Of a DNA stretch of 64,000 bases, positions 17,088 to 24,301 are shown in pieces. A program made the translations under genes and the position numbers. Source of the DNA: JABMMZ01 sp040403495 (GTDB taxonomy: Bacteria > Bacteroidota > Bacteroidia > NS11-12g > UBA955); assembly GCA_040403495.1 (NCBI GenBank), contig JBBAKM010000004.1, positions 1 to 64,000 of the forward strand, given 5' to 3'. Positions within the stretch are counted from its first letter, which is position 1. Every line of letters starts with the position of its first letter. The notes under the pieces are model-generated. The model was not told the origin of the DNA, ran no database searches, and saw only the letters and a program-made list of their open reading frames with translations.

Positions 17088-18656
17088 ATGAAAACCAATA
17101 GTAAAAAATTATTCTATTTATTTGTTTTGATAGTGTTAATGCCATTAAGCTTAATATCAAACAATCACAATGAACCTCAGGAAAACAATGTTTTAGAGAT
17201 TAGTAATGTTTCAACCAATGAAGTTACTAATTTTGGCACTATTTATAATTTAGATGTTTTGTATGGGTACTATTATTTTACAAGTGTAGGCAAAACAGAA
17301 AATGGAAATTATGAAAGTGAGCTTAAAATCTATGATTTAGATTTGAAGTACAATAAAAGTATTAAAATTGAGACTATCAAGAAAGTAGGTTTATTCCAAG
17401 TAATGTATAATGGTAACGCCTTTTTGGTAACTCTATTAGGAGCAAAGGGTAATTATTTACATACGTATTCAAAAGAGGGCCAGTTTTTGGGTGAAAAAAA
17501 AGAACTAAACAAGGGTTTTCAAATGCCTAATTACACAATGGGGAACTTTTTGGGTGAAAGAAGTGAACTAAATAAGAATTTTCAAATGTCATATTACGCA
17601 ATGGGGAACTATGGATTTATGAAGAGAGAAACCCGAAGAAAAGGCAGTAAGTTAAGTTATCTTTTGGAAGCATATAATAACAATTTGGAACTACTGTGGT
17701 CTAATGAATCAGAAGAAAATGCTAATTATAATGAAGGAGTTGATATCAAGTATACATCAAGTGAATTTATAGGAATTATAAAACAACAATCCTCAAGAAG
17801 TATTCTAAGTTATGAAGTAAAAAGTACTTTTTATTTTATTGATACAAAATCGGGGAAAAAACTATTTGAAATAGATAATGAGAAAATAAAAGGTTTGAAT
17901 ATCAATAGTTGCCGTGTTGATGAGGGAAACAAATTTATATACATGGTTGGAGAATATTATAATTTGGGAAGTTTCAATAGTGAAGGGCTTTATTTAATGA
18001 AATTGGATTTTGATGGTAATGTTATAAATGAAAAACGTTTGAGTTGGTCAAGTAACTTTAAAAGTATAACTACGATATCTGAAGGCAAAGAAATTTTTAA
18101 CAATATTTCATTGTTTATTCATCGTATTCATTGGGGTAGTGATGACAAAATATATATAGTGGCAGAACAATTTAAATCTTTCCCTAAATCAGGGTTAGAT
18201 GCAAACCTTTTGGCCGGGATGAGTGGAGGGGCTATGAGCACTATGATTTTTAATATAGTATATATGGTTTTTGATAAAGATTTCACATCAATAAAAAATG
18301 ATGTAATTAAGAAAAGATATTTAAATACAGATGCAACCACTTATGCCAATATGCAAAGCTTTGCAACAGGTTTTCTTTTGAAACCATATTTTGATTATCT
18401 GTTTTCATATACAATTTATGATGGTAAAGCAATTTCTGTAATATTCGATGATAGTAAAGAAGAAGAAAAGGGAAAGATTAAAATAGTCAGAAGTGTAAAT
18501 TTTAATGGTGGAGAAGTTGATTACAGAAACATAAATCTTCAATTAAAACAAAATGAAATAAAAATTTTACCAGCTAAAAATAATCATCTATTATTCTTAG
18601 AGTATAATATATTAAAAAGAAAACTGATAGTTAAGATGGAAACATTGAATCTTTAA
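17088..18656 (+). CDS. Secreted protein of a tandem three-gene family, member 2
   Basis: A 522-residue paralogue of the gene before it, with the same signal-peptide layout (MKTNSKKLFYLFVLIVLMPL) and the same landmarks, including VAEQFKSF near residue 360 and ILPAKNNHLLFLEY near the end. It is about 12 residues longer overall and carries an extra 21-residue tandem copy (LGEKKELNKGFQMPNYTMGN then LGERSELNKNFQMSYYAMGN), absent from the other two members. Function unknown. The 69-bp upstream gap contains TTCAATTATTTAAAAA, which recurs in the gap before member 3, supporting origin by tandem duplication. Confidence 0.78.
   Translation: MKTNSKKLFYLFVLIVLMPLSLISNNHNEPQENNVLEISNVSTNEVTNFGTIYNLDVLYGYYYFTSVGKTENGNYESELKIYDLDLKYNKSIKIETIKKVGLFQVMYNGNAFLVTLLGAKGNYLHTYSKEGQFLGEKKELNKGFQMPNYTMGNFLGERSELNKNFQMSYYAMGNYGFMKRETRRKGSKLSYLLEAYNNNLELLWSNESEENANYNEGVDIKYTSSEFIGIIKQQSSRSILSYEVKSTFYFIDTKSGKKLFEIDNEKIKGLNINSCRVDEGNKFIYMVGEYYNLGSFNSEGLYLMKLDFDGNVINEKRLSWSSNFKSITTISEGKEIFNNISLFIHRIHWGSDDKIYIVAEQFKSFPKSGLDANLLAGMSGGAMSTMIFNIVYMVFDKDFTSIKNDVIKKRYLNTDATTYANMQSFATGFLLKPYFDYLFSYTIYDGKAISVIFDDSKEEEKGKIKIVRSVNFNGGEVDYRNINLQLKQNEIKILPAKNNHLLFLEYNILKRKLIVKMETLNL
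17484..17609 (+). repeat. In-frame tandem duplication of 63 bp
   Basis: Units 17484-17546 and 17547-17609 both begin TTTTTGGGTGAAA and end ATGGGGAAC. They encode two 21-residue copies inside member 2 of the secreted family. Divergence between the copies is moderate, mostly third-position plus a few replacements. Confidence 0.9.
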
Positions 18657-18686
18657 ATGTTATTTCAATTATTTAAAAATTACAAT

Positions 18687-18694
18687 TACCTTTG
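18687..18694 (+). promoter_or_regulatory. -7 box TACCTTTG before member 3
   Basis: Exact TAnnTTTG match about 12 nt before the ATG near 18707, indicating that the third paralogue can be expressed from its own promoter. No clear -33 element is seen in the AT-rich upstream sequence. Confidence 0.4.
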
Positions 18695-18706
18695 TTTGAT
18701 ACATTT

Positions 18707-20308
18707 ATGAAAAAAAACAATATAATTTCGTTCATGTTAACTCTATTTCTGATGTTAACACCTTTTATTTCAAAGTCTAGCAATACTAAAAATCCAGAAG
18801 GAAATATTGTTTTACAAATGGAAAAAATTAAAGCCAAAGATGTTCGCAATTTTGGTAATATTATAGAAAATAATGTTTTAGTGGGCTATTATTATTTCAC
18901 AAAAGGTGAAAAAACAGGAAAAAGGGATGCCGAATTTGAAATTAAACTTTATGATGTTGATTTCAATTACAAAAGAAGTATAGAAGTTGAAGCAGACAAG
19001 AGTTCTCAACTCATTGAAATGAATTACAATGGTAATGCCTTTATGTTAATGATGGGAGGTAGAAAAGGAATCGATTTGTTTACATTTTCAAAAGATGGAA
19101 TGCTCCTAGGAGAGAAAAAAGAAATTGAAATAAGCGGATTTGAAAGTATGCAAATTTCAGCTGCTATGATTAGCGATGAACCAATCAGCTCTTCGATTCA
19201 TTCATTGGGCGATTATGGTTTTGTAAGACAAGTGTTGGTAAGTAATAAAAAAATGGGTTACTTGATAGAAGGATACAACAACAAGTTGGAATTAATGTGG
19301 ACGAGCGCCTCAGATACAAAGGCTCCAGAAACAGAAGAGATTGATATTATCTATTCATCTAGTAAATTTATTGGGGTTTTAAAATCAACTAGAAAAAATC
19401 TAAATTCTAGAGATGTTACGAATAGCTTTTTCTTTCTAGATGCAGAAAGTGGTAAAACTTTGTTTGAATTGGATGTTGACAAGATGCAGGATATTAATAT
19501 TTATGGCTGTTATGTTGATGAAATCAATCAATTGGTTTATTTAAATGGTGAATATTACGCTGAAGGAAAAAATGCGACCAACAACAAAAGCGAAGGGTTG
19601 TATTTAATGAAGTTGAATCTTGATGGTGAGATGCTTAAAAATGAGCAATTAACTTGGAAAAAAGATTTAATCAATTTAACGGCAACAACAGACGGTGCGC
19701 AAACCAAAGAAAACATGCGTTTTTATATTCATAAAGTTCAAATTGGTAAAGATGGAAATACTTACATAGTTGCAGAGCAATATAAAATGGTTTTGTCGAA
19801 AGCTGCTGTTGGTTTGAAGGTGTTAAGTTTAGCAGCAGGACAAGGAGGGTCTACAGGAATGAGTAATTTTAGTATAAAAATATACAACATGGTTTACATG
19901 GTTTTTAACAAAGATTTTAAATTGATTCAAAAAGAAGTTGTTAAAAAGAAATATTCAGAAGTCTTTTTAGAATCAGGTTATCAATATGCTTCAATTACTA
20001 GGATATCACATTATTTAAAAGCAGCCGGATTTTTTGATTATCAATATTCAACGATAAATGAAGATGGAAATGGCTTTACTTCATATTACATTGATTTAAA
20101 TAGAAAAGATGATGATGGTAAAAGAAATGATACTGTTGTGGGAAGTATAACTTTAGGAAATGGCGATCCTAAAACCAATAGAACCCCTATTGATGTTAAC
20201 TCAAGAAATGTCAGTATTCATCCTGCAAAGAAAAATCACTTGATGGTACTTGAATATTACGCATTCAAAAAGAAATTGACCATAAGATTGGAGCCATTGA
20301 ATTATTAA
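18707..20308 (+). CDS. Secreted protein of a tandem three-gene family, member 3
   Basis: A 533-residue paralogue of the two upstream genes, with a signal peptide (MKKNNIISFMLTLFLMLTPF) and the shared blocks VRNFGNIIENNVLVGYYYF, LGDYGFVRQ, YIVAEQYK and IHPAKKNHLMVLEYY. It is the most divergent of the three and includes a Gly/Ser/Ala segment near residue 380 (LAAGQGGSTGMSNF) in the same position as the Gly/Ala/Met-rich LLAGMSGGAMSTM segment of member 2. The ATG is chosen over a TTG five codons upstream that lies inside the promoter box. Function unknown; export is supported only by the signal peptide. Confidence 0.78.
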   Translation: MKKNNIISFMLTLFLMLTPFISKSSNTKNPEGNIVLQMEKIKAKDVRNFGNIIENNVLVGYYYFTKGEKTGKRDAEFEIKLYDVDFNYKRSIEVEADKSSQLIEMNYNGNAFMLMMGGRKGIDLFTFSKDGMLLGEKKEIEISGFESMQISAAMISDEPISSSIHSLGDYGFVRQVLVSNKKMGYLIEGYNNKLELMWTSASDTKAPETEEIDIIYSSSKFIGVLKSTRKNLNSRDVTNSFFFLDAESGKTLFELDVDKMQDINIYGCYVDEINQLVYLNGEYYAEGKNATNNKSEGLYLMKLNLDGEMLKNEQLTWKKDLINLTATTDGAQTKENMRFYIHKVQIGKDGNTYIVAEQYKMVLSKAAVGLKVLSLAAGQGGSTGMSNFSIKIYNMVYMVFNKDFKLIQKEVVKKKYSEVFLESGYQYASITRISHYLKAAGFFDYQYSTINEDGNGFTSYYIDLNRKDDDGKRNDTVVGSITLGNGDPKTNRTPIDVNSRNVSIHPAKKNHLMVLEYYAFKKKLTIRLEPLNY

Positions 20309-20431
20309 TATCAACGCTTATTATACCAAAAAGTGCCGCAATTATTAATGTATATTTCATTATTAGTGACGGGCAAATAATAAAAAGTAGTATTACTATA
20401 TGAATTAATCCTAATCAATATCTCGATAAAA

Positions 20432-20469
20432 AAAACATAGGCTTTCGACTAGTTGAAAGCCTATGTTTT
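20432..20469. terminator. Strong bidirectional hairpin terminator
   Basis: Arms AAAACATAGGCTTTC (20432-20446) and GAAAGCCTATGTTTT (20455-20469) pair perfectly over 15 bp with an 8-nt loop; A- and T-tracts flank both sides. It ends transcription from the secreted-family array. It also lies only 28 nt before the start of the small GldL-like gene, leaving little room for a promoter there. Confidence 0.8.
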
Positions 20470-20497
20470 TATGACAAATAAATATACAATAAAAATC

Positions 20498-20689
20498 ATG
20501 AAAAAAGAAAATTTAATTTACGGTCTTGGTGCTGCATTAGTAATTGTGGGAGCTTTAATGAAAATTTTACATTTAACTTATGGGAATCAAATTTTTTTAT
20601 TAAGTCTCATAGGTATGACAATTTTTCAATCTTGGCATGTGACAAAGTTGAAAAAAACAATTAAAGACTTAGAAACTAAATCACAATAG
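20498..20689 (+). CDS. 63-residue membrane protein resembling the GldL N-terminal hairpin
   Basis: The predicted protein consists of two transmembrane helices (about residues 8-24 and 29-46) and a short basic/coiled tail. The stretch YGLGAALVIVGALMKILH closely follows the pattern of the N-terminal part of GldL, the inner-membrane T9SS motor protein (GxGAAxVIVGALFKIxH). GldL itself is about 200 or more residues with a long cytoplasmic/periplasmic part, missing here. It could be a stand-alone membrane component of related design or an unrelated use of the same hairpin. The ATG at 20498 is preferred to upstream codons inside the terminator. Confidence 0.6.
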   Translation: MKKENLIYGLGAALVIVGALMKILHLTYGNQIFLLSLIGMTIFQSWHVTKLKKTIKDLETKSQ

Positions 20690-20790
20690 GCTGTAAGCTA
20701 TACCGCCGCCTTCGCCAAGTCCGAATCAATAGTGGCTTTTTTGTAAATTCATTAAAGATTAAATGGCGTTTAAAGGGTGTTTAAAGGGTG

Positions 20791-21369
20791 TTAAAATTTA
20801 GACAGAACCGTTCGGTATTCATACTTAATTCCGTTTTCAGTCCATTTATCAAGGATGTTTCTAAAGATTTCGTCTTCCTCCTTGGTTTGAAGTAGAAATT
20901 CAAAGTTAAAAGGAATACCCATTTTTTTAAAACCAATGACATTGTTATTGCCTTTAATCATACTTCTTGGTTCAAAATCATTGCGCTTAAAGTAATTAAA
21001 TTGTATTTCAAAATGCTTTAAATGCGACACATTTAATTTGTAAAGGATAGATTGTTTTCGACTTATAATGATGTTATGTTCTGTTATTGTCATATCACCA
21101 ATGATAGTCAACGTGTTTTTGATTATAATAGTGAAAACAAAAGGAGCGGAGATGAGGAGGAAATAATAAGTGTATTGGGCATAAATAATGTAGTCTCCAT
21201 AGTCAAATTGACTGAGTAAACCACGGTATAAAACTTCACCATTTTTGGAATAATGAGGGGTCAGAAGTCTGACAAATATAAAGAAGGCAATGTAAGTAAG
21301 AAGTAAGCCCATTATTTTCTTTTGCGACCTGCGTTTTAACAGTTCACAAGTAATGCTCAATTCCCCCAT
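20791..21369 (-). CDS. Hypothetical protein with two membrane helices
   Basis: No family recognised. The 192-residue protein has two predicted membrane segments (about residues 19-36 and 67-88), followed by a soluble region of about 100 residues (DMTITEHNIIISRKQSILYK onward) with alternating strands reminiscent of a PH-like domain; this is inferred only from pattern. It is the last gene of the pnt-operon strand, 6 nt after the pntB stop, so it is probably co-transcribed with the transhydrogenase genes. No signal peptide is visible. Confidence 0.65.
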   Translation of the reverse strand: MGELSITCELLKRRSQKKIMGLLLTYIAFFIFVRLLTPHYSKNGEVLYRGLLSQFDYGDYIIYAQYTYYFLLISAPFVFTIIIKNTLTIIGDMTITEHNIIISRKQSILYKLNVSHLKHFEIQFNYFKRNDFEPRSMIKGNNNVIGFKKMGIPFNFEFLLQTKEEDEIFRNILDKWTENGIKYEYRTVLSKF

Positions 21370-21375
21370 CTCTGA

Positions 21376-22773
21376 CTATGCCAAATTCTTTAATTCCGTC
21401 ACCAAATCAGTTAATGATTTTTTAGCATCACCAAATAACATACTGTTTTTTGGACTGTAGAATAATTCATTTTCGATACCTGCATAACCTGCTTTCATAC
21501 TTCTTTTGAAAACCACAGTGTGTGCAGCATCTTCAACATCAAGAATTGGCATTCCATAAATTGGGGAACTTGGGTCGGTTTTAGCCGCAGGATTTACCAC
21601 ATCATTGGCCCCAACAATAAGAACAACATCTGTATTTTTGAATTCAGGGTTAATATCCTCCATCTCAATCAACTTGTCATAACTCACATTACTTTCGGCT
21701 AACAATACATTCATGTGCCCAGGCATACGACCCGCAACTGGATGTATGGCGTATTTTACATCAACACCTTCTTTTTCTAACTCAAGTTCCAACTCGTGAC
21801 AAACGTGTTGCGCTTGTGCAACGGCTAATCCATATCCAGGAACAATGACTACTTTTTTGCTGTATTTCATCAAAACGGCCAAGTCTGTTTTAGTAATTTC
21901 TTTGGTAGAACCTGTAATCACCTTGCCTTCACCACTTGCTGTTTTGTTGCCACCGAAATTACCAATCAACACATTGGTTAATGAACGGTTCATGGCTTTA
22001 CACATCACAACAGTTAATAGTGTTCCTGCACTTCCTACTAATATCCCACCAACCAACATTACCATATTGCCATATAAAAATCCGCCCATAGCCGCTGCTA
22101 CTCCAGTAAAAGAGTTTAGTAGTGAAATAACAACAGGCATATCGGCACCACCAATTGGCATCACGAATAATATACCGTACAACAAAGACAAAGTCAGAAC
22201 CACATAAATCATCATAGGGTTAGAGATAATGCCATAAGCTGCCAAACCGCCAAGGACTAATATAAAAAGTAATAAACCTATATTGATAACTTGTTGTAAG
22301 GGTAGGGTTTTGTCTTTGATTTTTTCGTCCAACTTGCCATAAGCAATAATACTTCCCGAAAAAGAGATTGAACCTATGATTAATCCCAGATAAATAATTG
22401 CTAAAGTACTTAAACTAGCTGTTTCAGGGTTGTGTTGTAAATGGTTGAATTCTACCAAAGAAATAAGCGCAGCACAAGCGCCACCCATTCCATTGAAGAA
22501 AGAAACCATTTGAGGCATGCCCGTCATTTTTACTTTTTTTGCCATTATGGTACCAATAACAGTTCCAATGATTAAAGCAGCAAAAATCCAAATGTAATTA
22601 CTTGTTTTTATGCCTTCATAGAGGAAAATAGTTCCAAAAATAGAAATGGTCATACCAAAAGCAGCAATTAAGTTTCCTTTTTTTGCTTTAGCTGGATTTC
22701 CAAGCATTTTAATACCAAAGATGAAGCTTATAGCTCCAATCATATAGATAATGTCTAATATATGTTGTTTCAT
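21376..22773 (-). CDS. pntB: NAD(P) transhydrogenase subunit beta
   Basis: Inner-membrane subunit of the proton-translocating transhydrogenase, which moves hydride between NADH and NADP using the proton gradient. The 465 residues contain about nine membrane helices (residues 1-265) and the C-terminal NADP-binding domain III with GYGLAVAQAQHVCHEL near 314-329, HPVAGRMPGHMNVLLAE near 343-359 and VGANDVVNPAA near 388. It follows hepT directly (the hepT stop TAA touches the pntB ATG). Domain content and order with pntAA and pntAb on the same strand are standard apart from the two inserted cassettes. Confidence 0.96.
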   Translation of the reverse strand: MKQHILDIIYMIGAISFIFGIKMLGNPAKAKKGNLIAAFGMTISIFGTIFLYEGIKTSNYIWIFAALIIGTVIGTIMAKKVKMTGMPQMVSFFNGMGGACAALISLVEFNHLQHNPETASLSTLAIIYLGLIIGSISFSGSIIAYGKLDEKIKDKTLPLQQVINIGLLLFILVLGGLAAYGIISNPMMIYVVLTLSLLYGILFVMPIGGADMPVVISLLNSFTGVAAAMGGFLYGNMVMLVGGILVGSAGTLLTVVMCKAMNRSLTNVLIGNFGGNKTASGEGKVITGSTKEITKTDLAVLMKYSKKVVIVPGYGLAVAQAQHVCHELELELEKEGVDVKYAIHPVAGRMPGHMNVLLAESNVSYDKLIEMEDINPEFKNTDVVLIVGANDVVNPAAKTDPSSPIYGMPILDVEDAAHTVVFKRSMKAGYAGIENELFYSPKNSMLFGDAKKSLTDLVTELKNLA

Positions 22774-22779
22774 TTATTT
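22767..22779. repeat. 13-bp direct repeat at the hepT/pntB junction
   Basis: GTTTCATTTATTT (minus strand AAATAAATGAAAC) spans the stop of hepT and the start of pntB. The same 13 bp spans the pntAb stop and mntA start at 23383-23395. The repeats bracket the toxin-antitoxin pair exactly. Confidence 0.8.
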
Positions 22780-23103
22780 ACTTTGTAATAATTGTGTTTT
22801 TAAAATAGGTAGTTGATTTAAAATAGTGTTGTGTAGTACTTTGTAGTTTACAGAAAAATATTCGTGTACAATAATGTTTCTCATTCCTCTGATTGAACTC
22901 CAATCTATATTGTTATTAATATCTTTAAATTCGGATGACATTGCATTACAAGCTTCGGCTATTGTTTCTAAAAGTCTTTCAGATGCTAGCTTTAAAAGAA
23001 AATCAGATTCAAAATCTTCAAAGGATTTTTTTTCATTAATTTCGATGATTTTGTCAATAGTATTGATGATATATTCAATTCTGATTTTATCTTTTTCAAG
23101 CAT
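22774..23103 (-). CDS. hepT: HepT-like ribonuclease toxin (DUF86)
   Basis: A 109-residue helical protein of the HepT/DUF86 family, the RNase toxin of type VII HepT/MntA systems. The catalytic motif R-x4-H-x-Y is present as RNIIVHEYF near residues 76-84; the Tyr is the residue known to be AMPylated by the cognate MntA. It overlaps the nucleotidyltransferase gene by 8 bp and its stop codon touches the pntB ATG. The unusual feature is its place inside the transhydrogenase operon: toxin and pntB should be made from the same message. Confidence 0.88.
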   Translation of the reverse strand: MLEKDKIRIEYIINTIDKIIEINEKKSFEDFESDFLLKLASERLLETIAEACNAMSSEFKDINNNIDWSSIRGMRNIIVHEYFSVNYKVLHNTILNQLPILKTQLLQSK

Positions 23104-23389
23104 AGGCTGGATTGTTAAATATTAATTTTTTTTGAACTTCAATAAAAGGTTTTAATAAATTATTGATATTATCGGTTGTAATTAAATCAACTTTTTTATG
23201 AAAAGTATCTTCAAGTTCTACGGCCCATTTTCCCATATCAAATAATGTTACTAGATGATTTGGCGCTAGTTCTATTAGAATATCAATATCATTTGCTTTC
23301 GATTCATCAATAACCGATGAGCCAAAAAGATAAACCCTTTTTACAGGTTTATTTTTAAAATAATTAATAATCTCTAAATCTAGTTTCAT
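23096..23389 (-). CDS. mntA: MntA-like nucleotidyltransferase antitoxin
   Basis: A 97-residue minimal nucleotidyltransferase. The active-site block is LFGSSVIDESKANDIDILIE near residues 21-40, i.e. GS followed by nine residues and D-x-D. In characterised pairs the protein neutralises HepT by adding AMP units to the toxin's tyrosine. The start codon immediately follows the pntAb stop (TAAATG), and the end overlaps hepT by 8 bp. The GS-to-DxD spacing is one shorter than the common GSx10DxD, which may be an alignment detail or a true variation. Confidence 0.87.
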   Translation of the reverse strand: MKLDLEIINYFKNKPVKRVYLFGSSVIDESKANDIDILIELAPNHLVTLFDMGKWAVELEDTFHKKVDLITTDNINNLLKPFIEVQKKLIFNNPAYA

Positions 23390-23395
23390 TTATTT
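23383..23395. repeat. 13-bp direct repeat at the pntAb/mntA junction
   Basis: Second copy of GTTTCATTTATTT (see 22767-22779). It covers the last codon and stop of pntAb and the first three codons of mntA. Confidence 0.8.
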
Positions 23396-23692
23396 TTTCT
23401 TTTTAAACATGTCTAACATTCTATCTGTCACTACAAATCCGCCTACTACGTTCAATGTGCCCAGAACGACTGCTATAAATCCAAGAATAGTTGCGTAAAT
23501 GTTGTCTGCTTGTCCCATAATAATAATGGCGCCTATAATGACTACTCCATGAATGGCATTGGCACCACTCATTAATGGTGTGTGAAGTACACTAGGTACT
23601 TTTTCTATCAGTTCGATACCGACAAAAATCATCAACACGACCATGTAAATCATGAGTTGATGTTCTGAAATGAATTTTAATATATCTTGCAT
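23390..23692 (-). CDS. pntAb: NAD(P) transhydrogenase subunit alpha part 2 (membrane part)
   Basis: A 100-residue integral membrane protein with three helices, corresponding to the C-terminal membrane portion of the alpha subunit in species with a split alpha chain. Typical segments are ELIEKVPSVLHTPLMSGANA near residues 27-46 and GAIIIMGQADN near 53-63; the end GGFVVTDRMLDMFKKKK is characteristic. Together with pntAA and pntB it forms the proton channel of the transhydrogenase. It is separated from pntAA by an S23-type gene and a low-complexity gap and from pntB by the toxin-antitoxin pair. Confidence 0.93.
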   Translation of the reverse strand: MQDILKFISEHQLMIYMVVLMIFVGIELIEKVPSVLHTPLMSGANAIHGVVIIGAIIIMGQADNIYATILGFIAVVLGTLNVVGGFVVTDRMLDMFKKKK

Positions 23693-23884
23693 TTGGTTAA
23701 TGGTTATTGGTTAAATTGTTATTGGTTAATAGTCCCGATAGCTATCGGGAAATTGTTATATTGTTATATTGTTGAATTGTTAAATTGTTGAATTGTTATA
23801 ATTTTGAATTATTTTATTTTCAAATTGTTAAATTGTTGACACCTACTAGGCTGATTCTAGTTTCGTGAGGGGGTATCGAAGGGG
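23693..23884. repeat. Low-complexity ATTGTTA-rich gap inside the pnt operon
   Basis: The 192 bp between the S23-type gene and pntAb consist largely of repeated ATTGTTA/ATTGTTGAA and TGGTTATTGGTTAA units, plus the palindrome at 23733-23750 and a degenerate CTAGGCT palindrome at 23846-23860. The complementary repeat AACAATTTAACAATTTAACA lies on the other side of the S23-type gene (about 24270-24290). Confidence 0.75.
23733..23750. repeat. 18-bp palindrome TCCCGATAGCTATCGGGA
   Basis: Perfect palindrome, same family as 9492-9509 and 33-48. Here it lies inside an operon, so it would be part of the pnt message as a hairpin. Confidence 0.75.
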
Positions 23885-24265
23885 TTATATTGTTAAATTA
23901 TCGTTTGTGTATTTGATAAGTGAATTAATAGATTTGGGTAATTTTTGAAGTGTTTGTAATAGTTCGTTATATTCGCTTTCAGAAATTAAATTGCGGTGTT
24001 TAGATTTTTCGGTCCAATCGTATGATTCAAGTACAGAGCCTTTGCTGTATTGAAAGAATTTGATTTTGTCTTTTTTATGAAATCGTCCAAAACCCTCTGC
24101 AATATTGGCGGAAATTGAATCAATGGCTCTAACAAATTGTTTTCCAACAGTATCTCTAGCAAAAAAGTCCCATTTGATGACAATATCCCAAGTAAAGTTA
24201 CTTAAGTCTTTTGAAATATTGTAAGCTTCTATTTGGCTTATTTTAAGATAATTTTTTTCTGTCAT
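23885..24265 (-). CDS. Four-helix bundle protein (23S rRNA intervening-sequence family)
   Basis: A 126-residue helical protein of the S23/IVS family (IEAYNISKDLSNFTWDIVIK, then VRAIDSISANIAEGFGRFHK and a helical C-terminus). Members were first found inside insertions of 23S rRNA genes but are widespread as free-standing genes in Bacteroidota; a biochemical role is not established. It lies between pntAA and pntAb on the same strand, with AT-rich repeats in inverted orientation on both sides, so it looks like a later insertion into the operon. Confidence 0.9.
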   Translation of the reverse strand: MTEKNYLKISQIEAYNISKDLSNFTWDIVIKWDFFARDTVGKQFVRAIDSISANIAEGFGRFHKKDKIKFFQYSKGSVLESYDWTEKSKHRNLISESEYNELLQTLQKLPKSINSLIKYTNDNLTI

Positions 24266-24301
24266 TTAAATAACAATTTAACAATTTAACAATCCAATAA
24301 T

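Noticed and set aside
22767..23395. Toxin-antitoxin pair as part of a larger defence island
   Set aside because: No restriction, CRISPR or other defence genes adjoin; the surroundings are transhydrogenase genes.
23885..24265. 23S rRNA intervening sequence
   Set aside because: The S23-type protein is encoded here, but no rRNA sequence flanks it.
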